From positions 20,533-84,532 of the forward strand of contig DASYBC010000108.1 in NCBI GenBank assembly GCA_036500965.1: a stretch of DNA of 64,000 nucleotides. Direction: 5' to 3'. Position numbers and translations under genes: made by a program. Below, piece after piece: positions 1-7,228 of this stretch; the first letter of the stretch is position 1; the number at the start of each line of letters is the position of its first letter. Under the pieces are notes generated by a model. That model was not told the DNA's origin. It did not search any database and saw nothing but the letters and a program-made list of their open reading frames with translations. Source of the DNA: AP-15 sp036500965 (GTDB taxonomy: Bacteria; Pseudomonadota; Alphaproteobacteria; ATCC43930; CGMCC-115725).

Positions 1-1
1 C

Positions 2-478
2 TGCGCTGTTCCGGCTTACATGCGCCGGGGCCGGGGCGCCGCCTTCGAGCGCAAGGAGCGCGCGCTTGGTCTCAAGCCCCGCGCCGCCGCTGTAGCCGCC
101 AAGGCCGCTGCGCGCCAGGACCCGGTGGCACGGGATCATGATCGGGATCGGGTTCTTCCCGCAGGCCCGCCCGATCGCACGCGGCGCCGAGCCGATCTCC
201 ATCGCCAGCTCGCCATAGCTGCGCGTCTGCCCATGCGGGATCTGCCGCATTGCCGCCCAGACCCGCTGCTCAAATGCCGAGCCCGCGGGCCGCAGCGGCA
301 GATCGAAGCTGGTCAGCCGCCGCTCGAAATAGGCCGCCAGCTGACGGCGCGCCTCGGCAAGGAGCGGTGTGGCCTCGCTGCCCGCATGATTGCCCCAGCC
401 GACGGCGACGATAGCGTCGTCGCTCTCTGTGATGGCAAGTGGCCCAACCGGGCTGTCGATCGCAATGCAATACGGCAT
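2..478 (-). CDS. ogt: Methylated-DNA--protein-cysteine methyltransferase, 3' end outside window
   Basis: Repairs O6-alkylguanine (and O4-alkylthymine) by moving the alkyl group onto its own cysteine. The minus frame starts at the ATG at 478 and stays open to the window edge, giving 159 residues without a stop; the family is about 160-175 residues, so little is missing. The active-site motif PCHRV is at residues 116-120 (acceptor Cys117), and the preceding AIGRACGKNP stretch matches the helix-turn-helix and Asn-hinge region. There is no Ada N-terminal domain, so this is the Ogt type. It lies 34 bases downstream of the DUF255 gene on the same strand and may share its transcript. Confidence 0.9.
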   Translation of the reverse strand, partial: MPYCIAIDSPVGPLAITESDDAIVAVGWGNHAGSEATPLLAEARRQLAAYFERRLTSFDLPLRPAGSAFEQRVWAAMRQIPHGQTRSYGELAMEIGSAPRAIGRACGKNPIPIMIPCHRVLARSGLGGYSGGAGLETKRALLALEGGAPAPAHVSRNSA

Positions 479-512
479 GGCCGCACCCTCTGATTCGAAC
501 AAAAAAAGAACG

Positions 513-2537
513 TTAGCGCTGCTCGGACAGTCTGGCCAGCAGTTTTTCGGGGTCGGTCAGCGGCAACGAGCACACCGGGCCGACGCAGACATAGGCGGCG
601 GCGCGACCGTCAACCAGGCCTTTGCCGTGCGCCGGGTGGCCGGTCGGCAGCTCTTCCTCCGCTGCCAGCGCGAGAACCACGCGATTGGGCAGCGACACCT
701 GATAGACAGTGCGCCGCAGCGCTGCAAAGGCGGCATCGCGGGGCTCGCCGACAATAACGATCTGCACCGGCTCGGCCAGCAGATCGGCGTTGTTCAGCAA
801 GGTCGCCAGCGGGAAGAAATTGCGCCCGAGCTCGCCCGAAAAGCTCTCGACGATGCCCTCGGCGCGGTGCCGGCAGGCGTCGTCGTCGGTCAGCATCGCG
901 AGCCTGGTCAGCACCCCGACAAGAGTGCCGTTGCCGGCGGGCACAGCCGAGTCGGCGGCGGTCTTGGCGCGAGCGATCAGCGCCCTCGTGTCGTCGGCCG
1001 AGAAGAAATAGCCGCCCCCGGCCGGATCGGAGTAATGCCGGTCGAGGATCGCCACCCAAGCGCGCGCCTGAGCGGGCATCGCGTCGTCGCCAGTCGCTTC
1101 GTGCAACGCCAGCGCCGCCCGACACAGATTGGCGTAGTCGTCGACACTCGCCGAATGCTGCGCCCGGCCGGCCCGCCAGCTGTGCAACAGCCGCCCCTCG
1201 GCCGTCGTCATCCGCTCTCGGACAAAATCGAAGGCGGCGCGCGCCATATCGATCCAGTCCGGTCGCTCGAAAACGAGCCCGGCATTGGCCATCGCTGCGA
1301 TCATCAGCCCGTTCCAGTCGGCCAGCACCTTGTCGTCCCAGCCGGGCCGCACCCGCGCCGCCCGCGCCCGCAGCAGCCGCTCACGGCATTCCGCCAGCGC
1401 GCGCTCGGTCTCGGCATCGGCCAGCGCCGGCGAATTCAGCCGATTGAGGATTGTACGCCCCTCCCAATTCCCTGCCGGCGTCACGTCGTAAAAGCGCTTG
1501 AACAACGGGGCCCGTTCGCCGAGCAGCGCGTCGATCTCGGCCTCGGTCCAGACGTAGAATTTGCCCTCCTCGTGCTCGCTGTCGGCGTCGAGGCTGCTGG
1601 CAAAGCCTCCCTCCGGCGCCCGCATCTCGCGCATGACCCAGCCGAGCGTCTCGTCGATCCGCTGCCGATAGAGCGGGCTCTTGGTCTCCTGCCAGACCAG
1701 GGTCAGCAGATCAGTGAGCTCGGCATTGTCGTAGAGCATCTTCTCGAAATGCGGCACCAGCCAGCGCGCATCGGTCGAATAGCGGGCAAAGCCGCCGCCC
1801 AGATGGTCGTAGATGCCGCCCTGGCACATCGCGTCGAGCGCCTTCAGCACGGCATCGCGATAGGCGGTTTGGCCGGTCCGCTTCCACGCCCGCCACAACA
1901 GCTCGAGGATGCCGCATTGCGGGAATTTGGGCGCGGCGCCGATGCCGCCATGGATCTGGTCGGTCTCGCGCAACAGCCGCTCGGCGATCGCGTCGAGCTG
2001 CTGGCGAGTAACGGCGCCGCCCGGCTGCGGCTGCGCGAGCCGCTGCAGCGCCTCGCGCAGCACACCGACGTTTTTCGCCACATCGTCGCGTTTCGCCGCA
2101 TAAGCCTCGCTGATCGCCGCCAGCACCTGGGCAAATCCCGGCCGTCCCCAGCGCGGTTCTGGCGGGAAATAGGTGCCGCCCCAGAACGGCTCGCCATCGG
2201 GGGTCAGAAACATGGTCAGCGGCCAGCCGCCCTGCTCGCCCATCAATGAGAGCGCGTGCTGATAGATCTGGTCGAGATCCGGCCGCTCTTCGCGATCGAC
2301 CTTGATGTTGACGTAGAGGCGGTTCATCGCCGCGGCGATCTCGGGGTTTTCAAAGCTCTCATGCGCCATCACATGGCACCAGTGGCAGGCGGCGTAGCCA
2401 ACCGATAAGAGGATCGGTTTATCGGCAGCCTTGGCTGCGGCCAAGGCCGCGTCGCTCCAGGCTTGCCAGTGCACCGGGTTGTCGCGGTGCTGCAGCAGGT
2501 AGGGGCTGGTTTCTTCGGCGAGGCGGTTGCGGTCCAT
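513..2537 (-). CDS. DUF255 (YyaL/SSP411-like) thioredoxin-domain protein
   Basis: A 674-residue cytosolic protein of the YyaL/spermatogenesis-associated 20 family: an N-terminal thioredoxin-like domain (DUF255) joined to an alpha/alpha-barrel resembling N-acylglucosamine 2-epimerases. The family signature around CHWCH is at residues 51-55 (Cys51 and Cys54 as a CxxC pair). The open frame reaches 2588, but the ATG at 2537 begins the conserved MDRNRLAEETSPYL block and is the better start. The barrel has glycan-enzyme-like motifs such as GGIYDHLGGGFARY and VPHFEKMLYDNA. Biochemical activity of the family is not established. Confidence 0.9.
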   Translation of the reverse strand: MDRNRLAEETSPYLLQHRDNPVHWQAWSDAALAAAKAADKPILLSVGYAACHWCHVMAHESFENPEIAAAMNRLYVNIKVDREERPDLDQIYQHALSLMGEQGGWPLTMFLTPDGEPFWGGTYFPPEPRWGRPGFAQVLAAISEAYAAKRDDVAKNVGVLREALQRLAQPQPGGAVTRQQLDAIAERLLRETDQIHGGIGAAPKFPQCGILELLWRAWKRTGQTAYRDAVLKALDAMCQGGIYDHLGGGFARYSTDARWLVPHFEKMLYDNAELTDLLTLVWQETKSPLYRQRIDETLGWVMREMRAPEGGFASSLDADSEHEEGKFYVWTEAEIDALLGERAPLFKRFYDVTPAGNWEGRTILNRLNSPALADAETERALAECRERLLRARAARVRPGWDDKVLADWNGLMIAAMANAGLVFERPDWIDMARAAFDFVRERMTTAEGRLLHSWRAGRAQHSASVDDYANLCRAALALHEATGDDAMPAQARAWVAILDRHYSDPAGGGYFFSADDTRALIARAKTAADSAVPAGNGTLVGVLTRLAMLTDDDACRHRAEGIVESFSGELGRNFFPLATLLNNADLLAEPVQIVIVGEPRDAAFAALRRTVYQVSLPNRVVLALAAEEELPTGHPAHGKGLVDGRAAAYVCVGPVCSLPLTDPEKLLARLSEQR

Positions 2538-2685
2538 AGCGGCTTCCTGCCGTGCAGATTTGTCGGGTGTGACGGGCGGCCGGCGCATTGCCCTCGGCGC
2601 TGCGAGGGGTTAGGCTTTCTACTCTACTCCCAGAACGGCGGTTTGCGTCATTCGCTCCGCCATCCCCAACAGCGGAGAAACGACA

Positions 2686-3057
2686 ATGGCTGACGCACCC
2701 GCCGATCCGCAGCTCTTTTACGCGCGCCATATCTTCATGTGCACCAATGTGCGTCCCGAGGGTCATCCGCGCGGCTGCTGCATGGCCCGCGCCGAGCCGG
2801 GCGGGGGCGTGGACAAGTTGCGCGCGTATATGCGCGAAAAGGCGCGCGCGGCCGGCGTCGAGAACATTCGCCCCAACGCCGCGGGCTGTCTCGACCGCTG
2901 CGAATTCGGCCCGAACATGGTGATCTACCCCGAGGGGGTCTGGTACCATTACGAAACCACCGCGGACATTGACGAGATCGTGCAGACGCATCTGGTCGAG
3001 GGCGGCCGCGTCGAGCGGCTGATGCTGCAGCCCGATCAGAAGCCGCCGGCCCACTGA
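2686..3057 (+). CDS. Thioredoxin-like 2Fe-2S ferredoxin
   Basis: A 123-residue protein of the thioredoxin-like [2Fe-2S] ferredoxin family, related to the 24 kDa NuoE fold and to Shethna-type ferredoxins. Cysteines at 19, 31, 32, 68 and 72 include the four expected ligands (Cx11-12C, then Cx3C in AGCLDRCEF). A GGAGAA ribosome-binding site lies just before the ATG. It is followed by a palindromic repeat and then mnmE. Likely a soluble electron carrier; its partner cannot be told from the sequence. Confidence 0.88.
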   Translation: MADAPADPQLFYARHIFMCTNVRPEGHPRGCCMARAEPGGGVDKLRAYMREKARAAGVENIRPNAAGCLDRCEFGPNMVIYPEGVWYHYETTADIDEIVQTHLVEGGRVERLMLQPDQKPPAH

Positions 3058-3106
3058 CCCGCGGGTCCGCGAGCACGCGTCCAGGCAAGACCCCGTCCCT
3101 CTTCCC

Positions 3107-3200
3107 CCATGGCCGGGCTTGACCCGGCCACCCACGTCTTCCTGCGACCAGGGCGGCCCGCTCCAGACGTGGATGCCCGGACCAAATCCGGGCACGGGGC
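3107..3200. repeat. Dispersed palindromic (REP-like) element
   Basis: About 94 bases of nested inverted repeats fill the gap before mnmE. There is a hairpin around GGCCGGGCTTGACCCGGCC, a second around CCCGGACCAAATCCGGG, and an outer pairing of CCACGTCT with AGACGTGG. The pattern resembles the 'atggccgggcttgacccggcca' palindromes found in many alphaproteobacterial genomes (recalled, not searched). It ends a few bases before the mnmE ATG. Confidence 0.7.
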
Positions 3201-3203
3201 GTA

Positions 3204-4655
3204 ATGGAGAAGCTACCAACCTCTGACACCATCTTCGCCCCGGCAACGGCGGTGGCGCGAGCCGCCATCGGCATTTTGCGCCTGTCTGGCCCCGATGTGG
3301 GGCGGGCAGTGTCCTTGATCGCGGGCGGTCTTCCGCCGCCGCGCATGGCCCGGCGCCGGCGGCTCGTCGATCCGGCTAGCGGCGAGCCGCTCGACGAGGG
3401 GCTGGTCCTGTGGTTTCCGGCGCCGGCGAGCGCCACCGGCGAGGATGTCGCCGAATTTCACCTGCACGGCAGCCGCGCCGTGCTCGCTGCATTCGTCGAG
3501 GTGCTGACCCGGCTCGGGTTGCGCTTGGCCGAGCCCGGCGAATTCACCCGCCGCGCCTTTCTGAACGGCAAGCTCGACCTGACCCAGGCCGAAGCGATCG
3601 CCGACCTCGCCATGGCCGAGACCGAGGCGCAGCGCCGCCAGGCCTTGCGCCAGCTCGAAGGCGAGCTGGGCGGCCTCTACCGCGATTGGTCGCGGCGGCT
3701 GACCCGCCTTCTCGCCCATCTCGAGGCCGCGATCGATTTTCCCGACGAAGATCTGCCGCCGGAAATCGAGGATCGCATCCGCGCGGACACCGCCGCGCTC
3801 GCCGACGAAATCGGCCGCCACCTCACCGACGGCCATCGCGGCGAAAGGCTGCGCGACGGCATCGCGGTCGCGATCATCGGCCCGCCCAATGCCGGCAAAT
3901 CGAGCCTCCTAAACCGCATCGCCCGGCGGGAGGCGGCGATCACCTCGCCGATCCCCGGCACCACGCGCGACATCGTCGAGGTCGCGATCGACCTCGCCGG
4001 CTATCCGGTTATCCTCGCCGACACCGCCGGCCTGCGCGACAGCGACGACCCGGTCGAGCAGGAAGGGCTGCGCCGCGCCCGCGCCCGCGCCGCCGAGGCC
4101 GAGCTGCGCCTCTTCGTGTTCGACGCCCGCGACCCGACGCAAGCCGCCGGTGCTGCCGCCTGGCCCGGCCCGGACACGCTGCTCGTCGCCAACAAGACCG
4201 ATCTGCTGTGCACGACCATCCCCCACCCTAACCCTTCCCCGTTAGCGGGGGAGGGAATGAGAGCGGGCTCTTGCAGCACCGAGCCGCAAGCTCCCTCCTC
4301 CGTTTGTGGGGCAGGGTTGGGGTGGGGGCGACCCGGCAGCACTCTCCGATGTGCGAAAGCCGCCTTCCCCGTCTCGGCCCTGACCGGCGCCGGCCTCGAC
4401 CCGCTGCTGACTGCCCTCGCCGCCCGGGTCGCTGGGACCTACCGCATCGAAGCCCCGGTGCTGACCCGCACCCGCCACCGCCAGGCGCTCGAAGACGCCG
4501 CCGCCTCGCTCGCGCGCGCCGGCGCTGCCCCGCTCCCGGAGCTGCGTGCCGAAGATCTCCGCCTCGCTCTGCGCCGCCTCGGCGAAATCATCGGCACCGT
4601 TGGCGTCGAAGACCTGCTCGACGTGATCTTCCGCGACTTCTGCATCGGTAAGTAG
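3204..4655 (+). CDS. mnmE: tRNA modification GTPase MnmE with in-frame repeat insertion
   Basis: With MnmG, adds the carboxymethylaminomethyl group to U34 of certain tRNAs. All landmarks are present: N-terminal formyl-THF domain with GEFTRRAFLNGKLDLTQAEA, G1 loop GPPNAGKS from residue 226, G2 TTRD, G3 DTAGLRD, G4 NKTD at 330, SALTG from 391, and the C-terminal FCIGK with its catalytic Cys. At 483 residues it is about 40 longer than usual because a palindromic repeat is read through between G4 and SALTG (about residues 338-383). The frame is intact. Its usual neighbours mnmG-rsmG-parAB lie 9 kb away on the other strand. Whether the insert is tolerated cannot be read from sequence. Confidence 0.95.
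   Translation: MEKLPTSDTIFAPATAVARAAIGILRLSGPDVGRAVSLIAGGLPPPRMARRRRLVDPASGEPLDEGLVLWFPAPASATGEDVAEFHLHGSRAVLAAFVEVLTRLGLRLAEPGEFTRRAFLNGKLDLTQAEAIADLAMAETEAQRRQALRQLEGELGGLYRDWSRRLTRLLAHLEAAIDFPDEDLPPEIEDRIRADTAALADEIGRHLTDGHRGERLRDGIAVAIIGPPNAGKSSLLNRIARREAAITSPIPGTTRDIVEVAIDLAGYPVILADTAGLRDSDDPVEQEGLRRARARAAEAELRLFVFDARDPTQAAGAAAWPGPDTLLVANKTDLLCTTIPHPNPSPLAGEGMRAGSCSTEPQAPSSVCGAGLGWGRPGSTLRCAKAAFPVSALTGAGLDPLLTALAARVAGTYRIEAPVLTRTRHRQALEDAAASLARAGAAPLPELRAEDLRLALRRLGEIIGTVGVEDLLDVIFRDFCIGK
4221..4327. repeat. Palindromic repeat inserted within mnmE
   Basis: A 107-base element bounded by inverted ends: CCCCACCCTAACCCT at 4221-4235 pairs with AGGGTTGGGGTGGGG at 4313-4327, with one mismatch. 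An inner hairpin TTCCCCGTTAGCGGGGGA lies near 4235-4252. Translated in frame it gives the repeat-derived peptide HPNPSPLAGEG in the MnmE G domain. Related elements are at 13501-13548 (end of mnmG) and 34355-34406 (end of the cobB-like gene). Confidence 0.85.
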
Positions 4656-5244
4656 TCGGTATTATGTAGGTGTCTCACCTAAAAGAGGCGTCGGCGCGAG
4701 CCGCCAAAGGTGGGCGTTTGCTACCACGCCTGGGGTCAGTGTCGGGTCTGGTGCACCATTCAGCGCGCCGCAGAAGATCAGCGCGCCCACATTGGCCCAT
4801 CGATTCGCGGTGCTGACCACTTATTGACCACGCGCGTACGTTGAACAGCGGCCGAGTGCACCGGCTCCGTACCATTAAATTACCCCGTATCTACCGGGAA
4901 TTTCGGGTCAACCCATTGGGGAGCGGGCGCAAGCCATTGACGGCCATGACGATGAGTTGATTTCTTGCAGTCGGCGACTCGCGCTTTGCGATCACTTCCG
5001 TCTTAGAGCCTCCGGCCCCGTGCGTCTCATAGCGCCGGGACGCAAGAGGTGTCCCGAGGGCGCGATACCCAATATCGCAATCTCGATGATGGAGGTGCCC
5101 GTGGGCGCTTTCGCCGAGGGGGAGAAGACCGTGTTTGTGCGGTCCTATCTCCGGTATCGGTTCGACGAATGGGCAACCGTGGTTTCCCATTATCGCCGGC
5201 CACCCCGTCGCTGACACGGCGGGTATAAGCACCTTGTGACAGGG
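4656..5244. other. Long intergenic stretch after mnmE
   Basis: About 590 bases without a convincing gene. Codon usage and mixed composition suggest acquired or decayed DNA. A possible short ORF (5089-5214) and a terminator-like hairpin at its right end are listed separately. No tRNA, att core or riboswitch was recognised. Confidence 0.5.
5089..5214 (+). CDS. Possible very small basic protein, doubtful
   Basis: A 41-residue ORF from the second of two adjacent ATGs (5086 and 5089), ending 30 bases before a terminator-like hairpin. It contains VFVRSYLRY and VVSHYRRPP, faintly like small proteins with repeated V-R-S/P-H-x-R motifs in alphaproteobacteria. No good ribosome-binding site. The following hairpin plus T-run is the main reason to list it: something on the plus strand may be transcribed here. 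It could equally be non-coding. Confidence 0.25.
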   Translation: MEVPVGAFAEGEKTVFVRSYLRYRFDEWATVVSHYRRPPRR

Positions 5245-5275
5245 CGGGCGTCCTTCGGGGCGCCCGTTCCTTTTT
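5245..5275 (+). terminator. Rho-independent terminator with TTCG loop
   Basis: Stem CGGGCGTCC pairs with GGGCGCCCG (one G-T type mismatch) around a TTCG tetraloop, followed by TTCCTTTTT. This is a classical intrinsic terminator for plus-strand transcription entering from the left, separating the 4.7-5.2 kb stretch from the gene at 5354. Confidence 0.65.
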
Positions 5276-5353
5276 ATGCGCTCGCATGGCGGACGGGTCA
5301 AGCGGTTGTGGAGCCAATTGGCATCCAAATGGCTCCATCGTATCCTGCCGGAT

Positions 5354-5542
5354 ATGGCCGCGAACCCAAAGATCCAGCCCCGGCTACTGCCTGAAATGCA
5401 TGCCTATTTGCAGGATTTGCTCGATACCGGGGCGTACGGGAAAACGCTGAGCGATGTTGCCAGAACGCTCATCGAAGATGGCGTGCGGCGTGCTCTCGCC
5501 GACAGGATCATTCAGATACGACGCCGACAGGACCGCGATTAG
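5354..5542 (+). CDS. Small ribbon-helix-helix-like protein (ParD/CopG-type)
   Basis: A 62-residue protein starting at the ATG at 5354; the frame extends to 5276 but that part crosses the terminator and looks non-coding. An N-terminal strand (KIQPRLLPEMHAYL) followed by helices (YGKTLSDVARTLIEDGVRRAL) fits the ribbon-helix-helix fold of ParD/CopG antitoxin-like regulators. No toxin of a known family is adjacent; the next gene on the same strand is the wHTH/GHKL/STAS protein, with a possible opposite-strand gene between. Likely a DNA-binding regulator or solitary antitoxin. Confidence 0.55.
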   Translation: MAANPKIQPRLLPEMHAYLQDLLDTGAYGKTLSDVARTLIEDGVRRALADRIIQIRRRQDRD

Positions 5543-5593
5543 CTGTCGCCTGAGAGCCGCAATCGCCATTTCCCTGGCCAACTCGACGCTCGA

Positions 5594-5857
5594 TCATAAA
5601 TCACAACGGGGTTCCGTTGCCGAGAGAAGCTGCTGTGGATTGTCTTGGCCGAGCATGGCGATTGCCCGCTCGGTCGGCTCCTTTCCCATACGCTCTAGGA
5701 CCAGCCGGGCGAGCTCCGGTGCGGTGAGCGGCACCCCGGTCTCCCGGAAGTATGTCGAGCGCCTTGCGGCTCCCACTGCCCTTTGGAGGCCGGCGGGGTT
5801 CTTGTCGAGCGTTACCTTGGGCGCAATGGATTCGGGCTCATAGTCCGTATTGAACAT
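5594..5857 (-). CDS. Hypothetical 87-residue protein
   Basis: No family recognised. The minus-strand product is hydrophilic, with a helical central part (APELARLVLERMGKEPTERAIAMLGQ), and begins MFNTDYEPES. It is transcribed away from the wHTH/GHKL/STAS gene, and the palindrome-rich gap 5858-5981 lies between them, so both could be controlled from there. No clear ribosome-binding site is visible, which lowers confidence. Confidence 0.4.
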   Translation of the reverse strand: MFNTDYEPESIAPKVTLDKNPAGLQRAVGAARRSTYFRETGVPLTAPELARLVLERMGKEPTERAIAMLGQDNPQQLLSATEPRCDL

Positions 5858-5893
5858 GCGGATGCATAGATCGACGCAGCGGGGGCAACCTAA

Positions 5894-5950
5894 CCCTTAT
5901 AATGGGATAGCATAGCCTTTACAAAGGCGCGTGGTAGCCTTTATAATAGC
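5894..5950. promoter_or_regulatory. Cluster of related palindromes, candidate operator
   Basis: Three related AT-rich motifs within 57 bases: CCCTTATAATGGG (5894-5906, near-palindrome), GCCTTTACAAAGGC (5915-5928, perfect 6-base arms with 2-base spacer) and TAGCCTTTATAATAGC (5935-5950). They share a CCYTTAYAA-like core and sit directly before the wHTH/GHKL/STAS gene, as expected for an autoregulatory operator. Confidence 0.5.
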
Positions 5951-5981
5951 GGTAAGCTCGCAACCGCTTGGGAAATCCGTT

Positions 5982-7064
5982 GTGCCCCGGCCCTCTCGCC
6001 AGAACCCCGAGATACGGGATTTCATTCTCCGTAACGTCAGGGCACACCCCGCTAAAATAGCGGCCGTGACAGCCGAACGCTATGGTCTTTCTCGTACCTC
6101 AGTAGCTGGATATCTTCGACGGATAGCCAACGATGGGCTGATAGATATCACGGGAATCACGCGCGATCGGCGCTACAGGCCACGCGATTTGGTTTCCTTA
6201 GATTTTGAGGTACAGTTAAGTGCTGGATTATCTGAGGATGCCGTTTGGCAATTTCGTATATTACCGCAGATTGTGAATATTCCCGAACGCATTATCAATA
6301 TATGTCAGTACGGCTTCACCGAGATGTTTAATAATACCATTGATCATTCAGCGAGCAATGTTGCTTTTGTGCGCTACCGGCAAAGCTATGGTCACGTTAA
6401 TGTTCAGGTTATAGATAGGGGAATTGGTATATTTCAGAAAATCCAAAATCGATTCAATTTACATGACCCGAGACAAGCTCTCCTAGAATTATCGAAGGGG
6501 CGATTGACATCCGACCCTCAACACCATACCGGTCACGGCATTTTTTTTACCTCTAGGATGTTTGACGAATTTGCCATTTATTCTGGAAATTTATACTATA
6601 GTAGAATCAGGCAGGAGGACGATGACTGGTGCGTTGAGGCCAAGGATCTCGCGGAGCTTGTTATCGGGACTTGGGTAGAAATGACTATCTCGACCAACGC
6701 TGCATGGAGCACTCGCGATATATTTGATCGATATCAAGATGATCCAGTTGGATTTACACGTACGCATGTACCAATCGCATTGGGTAAATATCCTGGAGAG
6801 CAATTGGTGTCGCGATCTCAGGCGAAACGAGTATTAGCGAGAGTAGACCAATTTTCTGAAGTCCTATTAGACTTTCAGGGCGTACAAGATATCGGCCCAG
6901 CTTTTGCCGATGAGATATTCCGGGTTTTTAGAAATGCACATCCTGATATCAACATCATCGCGGCCAGAGCTAATGAGCGCATAAGCCGAATGATTAAAGC
7001 TGCAAAGGAGGCTTCAGGAGAGGGTCTAGAAGAGAGCTTAGCAGATCAGCTACGCCTTTTATGA
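5982..7064 (+). CDS. Winged-HTH / GHKL ATPase / STAS-like (DUF4325) protein
   Basis: A 360-residue, three-part protein. Residues about 8-75 form a winged-helix domain (KIAAVTAERYGLSRTSVAGYLRRI). About 85-255 form a GHKL (HATPase_c) domain with N-box EMFNNTIDHS, G1 DRGIGIF and G2 HHTGHGIFF. About 275-350 match the STAS-like DUF4325 domain (LLDFQGVQDIGPAFADEIFRVF). It thus joins an anti-sigma-kinase-like ATPase and an anti-anti-sigma-like domain to a DNA-binding domain. The frame reaches 5931 (GTG), but that part overlaps the palindromes; GTG at 5982, with GGGAAA upstream, is preferred. Clearly AT-richer than its neighbours, so probably acquired. Likely an ATP-dependent regulator; target unknown. 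Confidence 0.75.
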   Translation: MPRPSRQNPEIRDFILRNVRAHPAKIAAVTAERYGLSRTSVAGYLRRIANDGLIDITGITRDRRYRPRDLVSLDFEVQLSAGLSEDAVWQFRILPQIVNIPERIINICQYGFTEMFNNTIDHSASNVAFVRYRQSYGHVNVQVIDRGIGIFQKIQNRFNLHDPRQALLELSKGRLTSDPQHHTGHGIFFTSRMFDEFAIYSGNLYYSRIRQEDDDWCVEAKDLAELVIGTWVEMTISTNAAWSTRDIFDRYQDDPVGFTRTHVPIALGKYPGEQLVSRSQAKRVLARVDQFSEVLLDFQGVQDIGPAFADEIFRVFRNAHPDINIIAARANERISRMIKAAKEASGEGLEESLADQLRLL

Positions 7065-7228
7065 ACGGGGCGACGGGCTGATGGACGGCGGTCGCCCTCC
7101 CAATTCCGGCTTTAGGTGAGCACCTACATCACTTCGCAAATGACTTACTCGATACGCCAATCCGACTTCAGATCGGGATCTTGCTTCGATTTCCCAGAAG
7201 GAAACGATGGTGTAACGGTCGGTGCGGA

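Noticed and set aside
390..2249. Long plus-strand open frame of 619 codons
   Set aside because: It is antisense to the DUF255 gene, has no domain-like sequence and is Arg/Pro/Gly-rich, as expected of high-GC shadow frames.
4891..5328. 145-codon minus-strand frame
   Set aside because: No protein-like features, His/Pro/Arg-rich, and it reads through the terminator hairpin on the opposite strand.
5931..5981. Earlier GTG start for the wHTH/GHKL/STAS protein
   Set aside because: It would translate through the palindrome cluster and adds a hydrophobic stretch unlike the domain; GTG at 5982 has a better leader.
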